DNA from: Pseudomonas mucoides
Lineage (GTDB): Bacteria > Pseudomonadota > Gammaproteobacteria > Pseudomonadales > Pseudomonadaceae
Assembly: GCF_015461845.1 (NCBI RefSeq)
Contig: NZ_JACOPW010000008.1
Span: 186,001 to 250,000 of the forward strand
Direction: 5' to 3'
Length of the DNA: 64,000 nt
Part shown: one piece after another, positions 50,290 through 59,893 of the stretch
Numbering within the stretch: position 1 is the stretch's first letter
Layout: each line of letters begins with the position of its first letter
The notes under the pieces: model-generated
Database searches by the model: none
Seen by the model: only the letters and a program-made list of their open reading frames with translations
What the model was told of the DNA's origin: nothing
Made by a program: the position numbers and the translations under genes

Positions 50290-51600
50290 TACCGCATCTC
50301 GAGGCAACATCAACCCCAGCGGCAACCGCACCCGCGCTTCCAGCCCGCCACCGGAACGGTTGCGCAGCTCTACATTCCCGCCATGCATCGAAGCGATCCG
50401 CTTCACGATCGCCAAACCCAATCCAGTCCCCTTGCCACCCCGGGCACGATCCCCCCGGGTGAACGGATTGAAGATCGCTTCCAGCTCGGAAGGATCAATC
50501 CCCGCCCCACGGTCCATGACACTCAGTACCACATACGGTGCGCTGGTATCGCCGGAGACATAGGCTGCCACCTCAACGCCACTGCCCGCGTGATGCAAGG
50601 CATTGCCGATCAGGTTGTTCAACAGGCGTTTCATCGACACCCGACGCAATGGAAACGGCTGAATCGGCTCCAGGCGCAGACGGACCTTTTCTTCACTCTG
50701 GTTGTACGGCGCAGCGACTTCACGAACCAGGTCGCTGAGGTCCACCTCTTCCACCGACTCGTCACGGCCATCGCGAATAAACGCCAGAAACTGGTCGAGA
50801 ATCGCGTCCATGTCCTCAATGTCGCGCACCATGTCGTCGGTGAGGTCGGTGCGATCCCCCATCAGCTCCAGAGACAGCCGCAAGCGGGTCAAGGGCGTAC
50901 GCAGGTCGTGGGACACTCCCGCCAGCATCAATTCGCGCTCACGCCCGGCCTGCTCGACGTCTTCGGCCATCTGGTTGAAGGCGCGGTAAACCTCAGTCAT
51001 TTCGCTGGGCGTATCACTGATCGGCAGTCGCACGCTGCGTCCCTGGCCAAGTTGCCTGGCGGCATACACCAGACGTTTCAACGGTTGATTGAGCTGACTG
51101 ACGAAAATCCACGCCGACGCAGTCGACAGCAAGCCAATGGCGAGGAACCAGCCGAGCACGTTCCAGATTTTCTGGCCACGCAACGGATGGGGATACAGCG
51201 GCACTTTCAGCCAGCCATCGCCCAGGCTCGGCGCCCGGACCCACAGCGCCGGTGGTGAGTGCATGCGCAATCGAACTTCAGTGTCGGCGCCCAGTTCGGC
51301 CTGCATCTGCCGCTGGTAAATCTCGCTGTACGGCCAATGCTGTTCACCCTCCGGTACACCCGCACCCACGACCCGGATCAGGGTGGCGGCATCGGCAATT
51401 TTCGCGCGGTTTTCTTCATCAGCAGCCCAATAGGCGCGCAGCGTCAGGGCGACGCCGTGGCTGTATTGGCGGTCCACCAGCACGTCTTCGTTCATCAACA
51501 GATAAACCAGGGTCAGCGCCTTGGAAAACAGGACGACGATCAGCACCAGCCAAAGGGTGCGGGAGAAGAAACTCTGGGGGAACCAAACGGGGGTTTTCAT
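50287..51600 (-). CDS. envZ: EnvZ/AmgS-type sensor histidine kinase
   Basis: 437 residues: TM1 at about 13-33, a periplasmic loop, TM2 at about 160, a HAMP domain, then the HisKA domain with the phospho-acceptor His231 (AGVSHDLRTPLTRLRL) and an ATPase domain (NNLIGNALHHAGSG, DRGAGID, GTGLGLAI). Paired with ompR about 115 bases upstream in the same direction. By position beside rimK and tex it is the counterpart of P. aeruginosa AmgS, which senses envelope stress and sets aminoglycoside tolerance. Confidence 0.92.
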   Translation of the reverse strand: MKTPVWFPQSFFSRTLWLVLIVVLFSKALTLVYLLMNEDVLVDRQYSHGVALTLRAYWAADEENRAKIADAATLIRVVGAGVPEGEQHWPYSEIYQRQMQAELGADTEVRLRMHSPPALWVRAPSLGDGWLKVPLYPHPLRGQKIWNVLGWFLAIGLLSTASAWIFVSQLNQPLKRLVYAARQLGQGRSVRLPISDTPSEMTEVYRAFNQMAEDVEQAGRERELMLAGVSHDLRTPLTRLRLSLELMGDRTDLTDDMVRDIEDMDAILDQFLAFIRDGRDESVEEVDLSDLVREVAAPYNQSEEKVRLRLEPIQPFPLRRVSMKRLLNNLIGNALHHAGSGVEVAAYVSGDTSAPYVVLSVMDRGAGIDPSELEAIFNPFTRGDRARGGKGTGLGLAIVKRIASMHGGNVELRNRSGGGLEARVRLPLGLMLPRDAV

Positions 51601-51612
51601 GGATAACCGCTA

Positions 51613-51712
51613 CACACTTGCAGGAGCGAGCGATGCTCGCATATTGCGGATCGCGAGTCTGCGGACAAAGTCGTCTGACCGTTGCCCGCAAGACCCGCTC
51701 CTACAAATCGCC
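51613..51712. repeat. REP-like pair, degenerate
   Basis: GCAGGAGCGAGCGATGCTCGC and an inverted GCCCGCAAGACCCGCTCCTAC lie between ompR and envZ; less conserved than the other REP units. Confidence 0.5.
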
Positions 51713-51714
51713 GA

Positions 51715-52455
51715 TCACTTGGTGGCGGCGCCATCCGGAACGAACACGTAGCCCACGCCCCAGACAGTCTGGATGTAACGCGGCTTGGACGGATCGGGTT
51801 CGATCATCCGGCGCAGACGGGAAATCTGCACGTCGATGGAACGCTCCAGGGCATCCCACTCGCGGCCACGGGCCAGGTTCATCAGTTTGTCGCGGGTCAA
51901 TGGCTGACGCGCGTTCATGACCAATGCCTTGAGGACCGCAAACTCACCGGTGGTGAGCATGTGCACTTCGTCACCGCGCTTGAGCTCGCGGGTCGCCAGC
52001 GACAGTTCGTAATCACCGAACGTCACGCTTTCGTCTTCGCTGCCCGGTGCACCTGGCACAGGCGTCGACTGACGACGCAGGACCGCTTTGACGCGGGCCA
52101 TCAACTCGTCCGGGTTGAACGGCTTGGCCAGGTAATCGTCGGCGCCCAGTTCAAGGCCCTTGATACGGCTCAGCTCGTCGCCCTTGGCGGTCAGCATGAT
52201 GATCGGAATCTGATTGTTCGCCGTGCGCAGGCGGCGGCACGCGGTCAGGCCGTCTTCGCCAGGCAGCATCAGGTCGAGGACGACCAGGTTGAACACTTCA
52301 CGCGCCAGCAGGCGGTCCATTTGCTCGGTGTTCGGTACGGCGCGGGCGCGGTAGCCCTTGCTGACGAAAAAGCGTTCCAGCAGGCTGCTCAGCCCTGGAT
52401 CGTCGTCAACAATAAGAATTTTTTCGCCTTCAGCAATGTTTGCAGTGCTGCTCAT
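51715..52455 (-). CDS. ompR: OmpR/AmgR-type response regulator
   Basis: 246 residues. Receiver with phospho-acceptor Asp61 (VVLDLMLPGEDGL), acidic pocket IVDDD and Lys in TAKGDE; C-terminal winged-helix DNA-binding domain (LTRDKLMNLARGREWDALER, LRRMIEPDP). Cognate regulator of the EnvZ/AmgS kinase. Upstream of tex and divergent from it. Start ATG at 52455 with AGGAGC six bases upstream. Confidence 0.95.
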   Translation of the reverse strand: MSSTANIAEGEKILIVDDDPGLSSLLERFFVSKGYRARAVPNTEQMDRLLAREVFNLVVLDLMLPGEDGLTACRRLRTANNQIPIIMLTAKGDELSRIKGLELGADDYLAKPFNPDELMARVKAVLRRQSTPVPGAPGSEDESVTFGDYELSLATRELKRGDEVHMLTTGEFAVLKALVMNARQPLTRDKLMNLARGREWDALERSIDVQISRLRRMIEPDPSKPRYIQTVWGVGYVFVPDGAATK

Positions 52456-52816
52456 TAGATGCTCCTTTTAGCTCGGCGCGCATTATGGCGTAGCTGCCGT
52501 TATACGCACCGTGTGCATTGTTAGCAGATTTTTCCTCCACCGCCAGCAAACCGGCCATTGCCCCTCCAGTCTGCGATGCCCCCGAACGGCCGAACGCTGG
52601 TTATAATGCGCGGCCTTTTGTGTCAGGCAACATCAGACAGGTACGACAGAGCGGCGCCATTTATTTCCCGGGCGTGCGCAGTAATTGTTCGATTTCACGG
52701 GTCAATGGGGTGCCCTTTGATCCAGGCAGCGGCGCAGGCCAGGCCGCTCAACCAGACTCGCAGAGCCTTTAATTCTGCGCCTGCGAGCCTGCTTTCACAA
52801 TTTGTCAGGTGGTTTT
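52456..52816. other. Divergent promoter region of ompR and tex
   Basis: 361 bases without a gene. A TATAAT box lies at 52602-52607 on the tex side, without an obvious -35 partner. No repeats or terminators found. Confidence 0.5.
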
Positions 52817-55141
52817 ATGGACAGCATCAACAGCCGCATCGCCGAGGAACTCGGTGTACGCCCACAACAGGTCGAAGCGGCCGTCGCGCTACTCGATGAA
52901 GGCTCTACCGTTCCCTTCATCGCCCGTTACCGGAAAGAAGTGACCGGCAGCCTCGATGACATCCAGTTGCGGCATCTGGAAGAGCGTCTGCGCTACCTGC
53001 GAGAACTCGACGAACGGCGCATCAGCATCCTCGCCAGCATCGAAGAGCAAGGCAAGCTGACCCCGCAACTTGAGCGCGACATCAAACTCGCCGACACCAA
53101 GACCCGCCTCGAAGACTTGTACCTGCCGTACAAGCAGAAGCGCCGCACCAAGGGCCAGATCGCCCTGGAAGCCGGCCTCGGCGAACTGGCCGACGGCCTG
53201 TTCAACGACCCGACCCTGACCCCGGACACCGAAGCCGCACGCTTCATCAACGCCGAAAAAGGCGTGGCCGATGTCAAGGCAGCCCTCGAAGGCGCCAAGT
53301 ACATCCTCATGGAACGCTTCGCCGAAGATGCCGGTTTGCTGGACAAACTGCGCAGCTACCTGAAGCAGGAAGCCACCCTCAGTGCCCGCGTCATTGCCGG
53401 CAAGGAAGAGGAAGGCGCCAAGTTCCGCGACTATTTCGAACACGACGAACCGCTGAAAAGCATGCCATCGCACCGCGCGCTCGCCATTTTCCGTGGCCGT
53501 AACGAAGGCATTCTGAGTTCGGCGCTGAAAGTCGGCGACGAGCTGCCGGGCACCATGCACCCGTGCGAAGGCATGATCGGCCAGCAATTCGGCATCCAGA
53601 ACCAGAATCGCGCCGCCGACAAATGGTTGGGCGAGGTGGTGCGCTGGACCTGGAAGGTCAAGCTTTACACCCACCTCGAAACCGATTTGCTGGGTGAACT
53701 GCGCGATGGCGCGGAAACCGAAGCGATCAACGTGTTCGCGCACAACCTGCACGATTTGCTGCTGTCGGCCCCGGCCGGCCCACGCGCCACCCTGGGTCTC
53801 GACCCGGGCCTGCGCACCGGTTGCAAGGTCGCCGTGGTCGACGCCACCGGCAAGCTGCTGGATCACGCCACGGTTTACCCGCACGTGCCGCACAACAAGT
53901 GGGACCAGACCCTCGCCGTTCTGGCCGCCCTGTGCGCCAAGCACTCGGTCGACCTGATCGCCATCGGCAACGGCACCGCCAGCCGCGAAACCGACAAGCT
54001 GGCTGCTGAGCTGATCAAAAAATACCCGGCGATGAAAATGACCAAGGTCATGGTCTCCGAGGCCGGCGCATCGGTTTACTCGGCGTCGGAACTGGCGTCG
54101 AAAGAATTCCCGGATCTGGACGTGTCGATCCGTGGCGCGGTGTCGATTGCCCGTCGCTTGCAGGATCCACTGGCCGAGCTGGTGAAGATTGATCCGAAAT
54201 CCATCGGCGTCGGCCAGTACCAGCACGACGTGTCGCAGCTGAAACTGGCCCGCGGCCTGGACGCGGTAGTCGAGGACTGCGTGAACGCCGTGGGCGTCGA
54301 CGTCAACACCGCCTCCGTGGCGCTGCTGGCCCGCATTTCCGGCCTCAACGCGACCCTGGCGCAGAACATCGTCAGCCACCGTGACGAGCACGGCGCGTTC
54401 AAAACCCGCGCCGCGTTGAAGAAAGTCGCGCGTCTGGGCGAAAAAACCTTCGAACAAGCCGCAGGCTTCCTGCGGGTGATGAACGGCGATAACCCGCTGG
54501 ATTCGTCGGCCGTTCACCCGGAAGCCTATCCGCTTGTACAGCGCATTGCCGCTGAAACCGACCGCGACATCCGCTCGCTGATCGGCGACGCCAGCTTCCT
54601 CAAGCGTCTTGATCCGAAGAAGTACACCGACGAAACCTTCGGTCTGCCAACGGTCACCGACATCCTGCAAGAGCTGGAAAAACCGGGGCGTGACCCGCGT
54701 CCAGAGTTCAAGACCGCCGAGTTCCAGGAAGGCGTCGAAGACCTCAAGGACCTCGAACTGGGCATGATCCTCGAAGGCGTGGTGACCAACGTGACCAACT
54801 TTGGCGCGTTCGTCGACATCGGCGTGCATCAGGACGGTTTGGTGCACATCTCTGCGCTTTCGGAGAAGTTCATCAAGGATCCACGTGAAGCGGTGAAGGC
54901 CGGTGATGTGGTGAAGGTGAAGGTCATGGAAGTCGACATCCCGCGCAAACGCGTGGGTCTGTCGATGCGCATGAGCGACACCCCGGGCGAGAAGATCGAC
55001 GGTGCGCGCGGCGCACGTCCGGGGTCGGCACCACGCCAGTCCCAGAACACCGCACCGCGCAAGGAAACCACAGCGCCAGCCCCGAGCAACAACGCGATGG
55101 CGTCGCTGTTCGCCAACGCCAAGCAGTTGAAGAAACGCTGA
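52817..55141 (+). CDS. tex: Transcription accessory protein Tex
   Basis: 774 residues from the ATG at 52817 (AGGTGG upstream); a TTG at 52802 is in frame but poorer. Domain order: N-terminal Tex helical domain, YqgF RNase H-like domain (LGLDPGLRTGCKVAVVD), HhH repeats and a C-terminal S1 RNA-binding domain (GMILEGVVTNVTNFGAFVD, GLVHISALSEKF). It promotes transcript stability and release of stalled polymerase. The stop codon overlaps the start of the thioesterase gene. Confidence 0.96.
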   Translation: MDSINSRIAEELGVRPQQVEAAVALLDEGSTVPFIARYRKEVTGSLDDIQLRHLEERLRYLRELDERRISILASIEEQGKLTPQLERDIKLADTKTRLEDLYLPYKQKRRTKGQIALEAGLGELADGLFNDPTLTPDTEAARFINAEKGVADVKAALEGAKYILMERFAEDAGLLDKLRSYLKQEATLSARVIAGKEEEGAKFRDYFEHDEPLKSMPSHRALAIFRGRNEGILSSALKVGDELPGTMHPCEGMIGQQFGIQNQNRAADKWLGEVVRWTWKVKLYTHLETDLLGELRDGAETEAINVFAHNLHDLLLSAPAGPRATLGLDPGLRTGCKVAVVDATGKLLDHATVYPHVPHNKWDQTLAVLAALCAKHSVDLIAIGNGTASRETDKLAAELIKKYPAMKMTKVMVSEAGASVYSASELASKEFPDLDVSIRGAVSIARRLQDPLAELVKIDPKSIGVGQYQHDVSQLKLARGLDAVVEDCVNAVGVDVNTASVALLARISGLNATLAQNIVSHRDEHGAFKTRAALKKVARLGEKTFEQAAGFLRVMNGDNPLDSSAVHPEAYPLVQRIAAETDRDIRSLIGDASFLKRLDPKKYTDETFGLPTVTDILQELEKPGRDPRPEFKTAEFQEGVEDLKDLELGMILEGVVTNVTNFGAFVDIGVHQDGLVHISALSEKFIKDPREAVKAGDVVKVKVMEVDIPRKRVGLSMRMSDTPGEKIDGARGARPGSAPRQSQNTAPRKETTAPAPSNNAMASLFANAKQLKKR

Positions 55142-55524
55142 TGGACATCCCTGCCGGGTACACCGAAAGCGCCTTTTTCAAGCTGCTGGGGTGTCGCTTG
55201 CACAGCCTGGAAACCGGGGTGGCGCACGTCGCCCTGGCACTGGAGCCAGAGCTGCGCAATCGCGGCGGAAAGCTGCACGGCGGGGCTTTGTTCAGTCTGG
55301 TGGACATTGCCATGGGGCTGGCCTGCTCCAGCACCCACGGCTTTGACCAGCAGAGCGCGACCATCGAATGCAAGATCAACTACATCCGTGCTGTTTCAGA
55401 CGGCGAAGTGATGTGCACGGCGCGGGTGATCCACCCGGGCCGCCGCACGCTGGTGGTCGAGGCCGATGTGATGCAAGGCGACAAACTGGTCGCAAAAGCA
55501 CAAGGCACGTTCGCTGTCCTGTAG
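55141..55524 (+). CDS. PaaI-family thioesterase
   Basis: 127 residues. A hotdog-fold protein with GGKLHGGALFSLVDIAMGLA, the HGG motif of PaaI-like thioesterases, and the strand SATIECKINYIRAV. ATG overlaps the tex stop (TGATG), so it is translationally coupled. Probably hydrolyses an acyl-CoA, but the substrate is unknown. Counterpart of the P. aeruginosa gene between tex and gshA. Confidence 0.9.
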   Translation: MDIPAGYTESAFFKLLGCRLHSLETGVAHVALALEPELRNRGGKLHGGALFSLVDIAMGLACSSTHGFDQQSATIECKINYIRAVSDGEVMCTARVIHPGRRTLVVEADVMQGDKLVAKAQGTFAVL

Positions 55525-55563
55525 CTAGATGTCACCGATTTGAGTTAATTTCGGCGCAATGCA

Positions 55564-55659
55564 ACCTGTGGGCGCGAGCTTGCTCGCGATGGCGGTGTGT
55601 CAGACGACATCAATGTTGACTGACAGTCCCTCATCGCGAGCAAGCTCGCTCCCACGGGG
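55564..55659. repeat. REPIN (inverted REP pair)
   Basis: CCTGTGGGCGCGAGCTTGCTCG and its inverse CGAGCAAGCTCGCTCCCACG in the 274-base gap before gshA. About 45 bases separate the units. Confidence 0.85.
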
Positions 55660-55798
55660 TTTGTGCAATTCCTGACTGACCGGCATTAGGCCTGTGCGGC
55701 TCGAAAAAACCAGGCGAAAACGCCAGTTTTAACTTCACCCTTGTAGACCGTCTTGCCCACCCCCATATTGGGGCGACTGACGCGTGAAGGAATCCAAC

Positions 55799-57382
55799 TT
55801 GAGCGAACTTCTCAACCGCCGCCTGGCCCTGCTCGGCGAGCGCGCTAACCTCTCTCTGCTCGAACAGTGCCTTCACGGCATCGAACGTGAATGCCTGCGC
55901 GTGACCGGCGAAGGTCGCCTGGCGCAAACGCCGCACCCGGAAGAATTGGGTTCCGCGCTGACCAACGAACAAATCACCACCGACTATTCCGAGTCGCTGC
56001 TGGAGTTCATCACGCCCGCCCTGCCCGATCCGGCGGATACGCTGGCGAGCCTGGACAAGATCCATCGCTTTGCCTACAGCAAGCTCGGCAACGAGTTTCT
56101 GTGGAGCCCCTCGATGCCGTGCCCGTTGCCGGCCGAGGAAGACATCCCGATTGCCTATTACGGCACGTCCAACATCGGTCAGCTCAAGTATGTGTATCGC
56201 AAGGGCCTGGCCCTGCGCTACGGCAAGACCATGCAGTGCATCGCCGGGATTCACTACAACTTTTCCCTGCCGGAAAAGCTCTGGCCGTTACTCAAGGAGT
56301 CGGAAGGCTTTGTCGGCACCGACCGCGACTATCAGTCCTCGGCCTACATCGCACTGATCCGAAACTTCCGCCGCTATAGCTGGCTGCTGATGTACCTGTT
56401 TGGCGCCTCGCCGGCGCTGGACGCCGGCTTCCTGCGGGGGCGTTCGCACCAGTTGGAACAACTGGACCCGGACACCTTGTACTTGCCGTACGCCACCAGC
56501 CTGCGCATGAGCGACCTGGGTTACCAGAGCAATGCCCAGGCCGGTCTGACGCCGTGCTACAACGACCTGTCGAGCTACACCGATAGCCTGCGCAAAGCGG
56601 TCGCCACGCCGTATGCGCCGTATGTCGAAATCGGCACGCATCAGGACGGTGAGTGGGTTCAGCTCAACACCAATATTTTGCAGATCGAAAACGAGTACTA
56701 CTCCAACATCCGTCCGAAACGTGTGACCTATACCGGTGAACGGCCGATTCAGGCGCTGGTGGCCCGTGGCATTCAGTACGTTGAAGTGCGTTGCCTGGAC
56801 ATCAACCCGTTCCTGCCGATGGGCATCGACCTCACCGAGTCGCGCTTCCTCGACGCGTTCCTGCTGTATTGCGCCCTGAACGACAGTCCGCTGTTGACCA
56901 ATACGTCCTGCAGCAACGCCACCTCGAACTTCCTCAGCGTGGTCAAGGAAGGTCGCCGCCCGGGCCTGCAATTGCACCGCGACGGGCAGCCGGTGGACCT
57001 CAAGGAGTGGGCCAGCGAGTTGCTGGAGCAGATTGCTCCGTTGGCCGCGATGCTCGATCAAAGCCATGGTGGCGATGCTCATAGCAAGGCGCTGGATACG
57101 CAGTTGGCCAAGGTCAAGGATCCGTCGTTGACGCCTTCTGCCCAAGTGCTGGCGGCGATGGCGGAACACGAGGAAAGTTTTGCTCAGTTCTCTTTGCGTC
57201 AGAGCCGGACACATGCGGAGTTTTTCCGCAGCGAGCCTTTGAGTGAGGAAGACCAGGCGAAATTTGAATCGCTGGCGCGTTCGTCGCTGGCGGCTCAGGT
57301 TGAGCTGGAGCAGAACGAAGTCGGCGATTTCGATGTGTTTGTCGGGTCGTATCAGGCGAGTATTCTGGCGATCAGTAACTGA
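55799..57382 (+). CDS. gshA: Glutamate-cysteine ligase
   Basis: 527 residues from a TTG at 55799, chosen because AAGGA stands seven bases before it; an upstream GTG (55784) has no site. Family marks are CLHGIERECLRVTGEG, TTDYSESLLEFITPA and QYVEVRCLDINPFLPMGID. It joins glutamate and cysteine with ATP, the rate-limiting step of glutathione synthesis. Length agrees with P. aeruginosa GshA as I recall it. Follows the tex locus in the same order as in P. aeruginosa. Confidence 0.96.
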   Translation: MSELLNRRLALLGERANLSLLEQCLHGIERECLRVTGEGRLAQTPHPEELGSALTNEQITTDYSESLLEFITPALPDPADTLASLDKIHRFAYSKLGNEFLWSPSMPCPLPAEEDIPIAYYGTSNIGQLKYVYRKGLALRYGKTMQCIAGIHYNFSLPEKLWPLLKESEGFVGTDRDYQSSAYIALIRNFRRYSWLLMYLFGASPALDAGFLRGRSHQLEQLDPDTLYLPYATSLRMSDLGYQSNAQAGLTPCYNDLSSYTDSLRKAVATPYAPYVEIGTHQDGEWVQLNTNILQIENEYYSNIRPKRVTYTGERPIQALVARGIQYVEVRCLDINPFLPMGIDLTESRFLDAFLLYCALNDSPLLTNTSCSNATSNFLSVVKEGRRPGLQLHRDGQPVDLKEWASELLEQIAPLAAMLDQSHGGDAHSKALDTQLAKVKDPSLTPSAQVLAAMAEHEESFAQFSLRQSRTHAEFFRSEPLSEEDQAKFESLARSSLAAQVELEQNEVGDFDVFVGSYQASILAISN

Positions 57383-57409
57383 CCAGCCAAGGCAGATCCC
57401 TTGTTCATT

Positions 57410-57440
57410 GATCGCTCCCACGCTCTGCGTGGGAACGATC
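57410..57440. repeat. GATCGCTC-type palindrome
   Basis: GATCGCTCCCACGCTC and GCGTGGGAACGATC, a 31-base palindrome of the same group as 41409 and 58884. It lies between gshA and the tauD remnant. Confidence 0.7.
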
Positions 57441-57468
57441 AGGGGGAGGCATAGCGTTTTCCACACAT

Positions 57469-57567
57469 AACCGCGTGACCCAGCACTACGCGGTGGATGA
57501 CTACCGGCCGGCGCGGCGGGTGATGCAGCGGGCGACGGTGTTGGGGGATGTGCCGTTTTTCCGGTAA
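57469..57567 (+). pseudogene. 3' remnant of a TauD-family dioxygenase gene
   Basis: 32 codons and a TAA in frame: NRVTQHYAVDDYRPARRVMQ then RATVLGDVPFFR. This is the C-terminal end of taurine/2-oxoglutarate dioxygenases, with the conserved HYAVxDY motif. Everything upstream is missing, replaced by the palindrome at 57410 and gshA. A gene-sized deletion, possibly by recombination at repeats, is the simplest explanation. The rest of the gap 57383-57728 is REP sequence. Confidence 0.7.
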
Positions 57568-57598
57568 CCCCGGACTCTTCAGCGTCTGGTCTGGCCCC

Positions 57599-57692
57599 AT
57601 CGCGAGCAAGCTCGCTCCCACAGGGTTAATGCTTGGCCACAAAAATTGGCCACCACCCATCCACTGTGGCAGCGAGCTTGCTCGCGATGGCG
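57599..57692. repeat. REPIN (inverted REP pair)
   Basis: ATCGCGAGCAAGCTCGCTCC and its inverse CAGCGAGCTTGCTCGCGATG, 50 bases between, in the gap gshA-aldo/keto reductase. Confidence 0.85.
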
Positions 57693-57728
57693 GTGTAACA
57701 GACGCCGGAAAAATCCGGCGCCAAACGG

Positions 57729-58766
57729 TTACTCAGCCGTCGAAGGTTTCTCCCAAAGATTAATTCCGCCTTCCTGGGCAAACCGGTCAATCTCCGCCAA
57801 TTCTTCAGCACTGAAGCTCAAATTCTTCAACGCCCCGACGTTCTCGATAATCTGCTCCGGCCGACTCGCACCGATCAGCGCTGAGGTCACTCGCGGATCG
57901 CGCAGCGTCCAGGCCAGCGCCAGTTGCGCCAGACTCTGCCCACGGCGCTTGGCAATCTCATTGAGCCCACGCACATGCGCAATGTTGGCCTCGGACAGGT
58001 GCGAGGACTGCAACGAACCACCGCCCGGACGATTGACCCGCGCATCCTTCGGAATGCCGTTGAGGTACTTATCGGTCAGCAACCCCTGCGCCAACGGCGT
58101 GAAAGCAATCACGCCAGTGCCGAGTTCGTCGGTGACGTCCAGCAGGTCTTTTTCCACCCAACGATTGAGCAGGTTGTAGGCCGGCTGATGAATCAGCAGT
58201 GGCACTTTCCACTCTTTCAACAGCGCCGCCATCTCACGGGTTTTCACCCCGGAATACGACGAGATCCCGATGTACAAGGCCTTGCCTTGCTGTACGGCGG
58301 TGGCCAGCGCGCTGGCAGTTTCTTCCAGTGGGGTGTCCGGGTCGAAGCGGTGCGAATAGAAAATATCCACATAATCCAGGCCCAGACGCTGCAGGCTCTG
58401 ATCCAGGCTGGCCAGCACGTATTTGCGCGAACCACCGCCCTGCCCGTAAGGACCGGGCCACATGTCCCAGCCAGCCTTGCTGGAGATGATCAGCTCATCG
58501 CGGTACTGCTTGAAATCTTCGCGCAGCAGACGGCCAAAGTTGATCTCGGCACTGCCATACGGCGGGCCATAGTTGTTGGCCAGGTCAAAGTGGTTGATGC
58601 CCAGGTCGAACGCCGTGCGCAGCAACGCGCGCTGGGTATCGATCGGCGTGCTGTCACCGAAGTTGTGCCACAGGCCCAGGGACAGTGCCGGCAGCACCAG
58701 ACCGCTGCGACCCACGCGGCGGTAAGGAATGGAATCGTAGCGGTTTTCGGCAGCGGTGTAGGTCAT
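57729..58766 (-). CDS. yghZ: L-glyceraldehyde 3-phosphate reductase (aldo/keto reductase)
   Basis: 345 residues. An AKR with the catalytic Asp-Tyr-Lys-His set: HFDLANNYGPPYGSAE, IISSKAGWDMWPGPYG and FYSHRFDPDTPLEETA. The long FGDSTPIDTQRALLRTAFD and GPYGQGGGSRK inserts match YghZ (AKR14), which reduces L-glyceraldehyde 3-phosphate and methylglyoxal. It is monocistronic. Symbol from sequence similarity only. Confidence 0.92.
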   Translation of the reverse strand: MTYTAAENRYDSIPYRRVGRSGLVLPALSLGLWHNFGDSTPIDTQRALLRTAFDLGINHFDLANNYGPPYGSAEINFGRLLREDFKQYRDELIISSKAGWDMWPGPYGQGGGSRKYVLASLDQSLQRLGLDYVDIFYSHRFDPDTPLEETASALATAVQQGKALYIGISSYSGVKTREMAALLKEWKVPLLIHQPAYNLLNRWVEKDLLDVTDELGTGVIAFTPLAQGLLTDKYLNGIPKDARVNRPGGGSLQSSHLSEANIAHVRGLNEIAKRRGQSLAQLALAWTLRDPRVTSALIGASRPEQIIENVGALKNLSFSAEELAEIDRFAQEGGINLWEKPSTAE

Positions 58767-58883
58767 CGAATCCTCTCTTGTCGGTCTTGAATGTGGTATC
58801 GACTGCTTCGCAAGTTGCCCAGCATACGCCCAGACAAACGCCGATAAACCTCGGACTCGAGAAAATGCTGAAACGTTTCACAA

Positions 58884-58997
58884 ATGATCGTTCCTACGCT
58901 CTGCGTGGGGATGCTGCCGGGAACGATCTGCGTTCCGTTTTTTGAAGTGACGCAGAGCGTCACGGGATGCATTCCCACGCGGAGCATGGGAAAGATC
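58884..58997. repeat. Two GATCGTTC-type palindromes
   Basis: ATGATCGTTCCTACGCTCTG at 58884 onwards and CATTCCCACGCGGAGCATGG around 58970-58989, plus a GACGCAGAGCGTC stem between; same repeat group as 41409 and 57410. Confidence 0.6.
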
Positions 58998-59002
58998 TGC
59001 TC

Positions 59003-59893
59003 TCAAATGGCCCCCGCAAACACCTCCTCCAACCAATCCACAAACACTCGAACCCGTGGCGACATGTGGCGGTTATGCGGATACAGCACCGATACCGGCA
59101 TCGGCGGTGGTGGCGTGTCGGTGAGAACTTCCTGCACCAGCCCTTGGGCAATCAGGGTCTCCATCCGGTAATGCGGGCACTGGATCAGCCCGAGTCCGGC
59201 AATCGCCGAGGCGGCGTAGATTTGCGCGCCGAACACTGAAAGCGCGCCGTCGATGGCGACTTCCTTCAGTTCACCATTCACCATGAATTCGAACGGAAAC
59301 AACTTGGCGGTGGTGCGCGAGACGTAGTTCACCGCGCGGTGATGCTTGAGGTCGTCGAGGGTTTTCGGTTCGCCGTATTTACGCAAGTACGCGGGGCTGG
59401 CGCAGGTGATCTGGCGCAGGTGGGCGATGCGTTTTCCGATCAGGGCCGAATCACTCAACGTGCCCGCGCGCAGTACGCAGTCGACGCCTTCGGCGATCAA
59501 GTCGACAAAGCGGTCGGACTCGCTGATGGACAGTTCGATCTGCGGGTAGCGTTCCATGAACTGCGGCAAGGCGGGGATCACAAAACTTTTCGCCAACGTG
59601 CCGTGCAGGTCGACGCGCAGCCGGCCTTTCGGTGCGCAGCCGCGAAACGCCAGTTCGGCCTCTTCCAGTTCCGCCAGCAGTTGCACGCAGCGCAGGTAAT
59701 ACGCCTCGCCATCCAGCGTCGGGCGCACCTTGCGCGTACTACGCTCCAGCAATCGCGTGCCGAGCCAGGCTTCGAACTGGTTCAGGGTGTGCGTCAACGT
59801 GGCGCGCGGCAGGTTCAGGTCGTCGGCCGCCAGGGTGAAGCTGCTGCGCTCGTAAATCCGCACGAACACCTTCATCGCTTTGACTTGATCCAT
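59003..59893 (-). CDS. LysR-family regulator of the adjacent SDR gene
   Basis: 296 residues. HTH (MKVFVRIYERSSFTLAADDL, LPRATLTHTLNQFEAWLGTR) and effector domain (LRVDLHGTLAKSFVIPALPQ, GVDCVLRAGTL). Typical of the one-gene regulators divergent from an SDR: the 121-base gap to the SDR gene should hold a shared operator. Member of the cluster often called DsdC/CrgA-like. Confidence 0.92.
   Translation of the reverse strand: MDQVKAMKVFVRIYERSSFTLAADDLNLPRATLTHTLNQFEAWLGTRLLERSTRKVRPTLDGEAYYLRCVQLLAELEEAELAFRGCAPKGRLRVDLHGTLAKSFVIPALPQFMERYPQIELSISESDRFVDLIAEGVDCVLRAGTLSDSALIGKRIAHLRQITCASPAYLRKYGEPKTLDDLKHHRAVNYVSRTTAKLFPFEFMVNGELKEVAIDGALSVFGAQIYAASAIAGLGLIQCPHYRMETLIAQGLVQEVLTDTPPPPMPVSVLYPHNRHMSPRVRVFVDWLEEVFAGAI

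Noticed and set aside
52889..54847. 652-residue minus-strand frame over tex
   Set aside because: Antisense shadow of tex without recognisable domains.
57439..57660. 73-residue minus-strand frame in the gshA gap
   Set aside because: Composed of REP sequence and the antisense of the tauD remnant.
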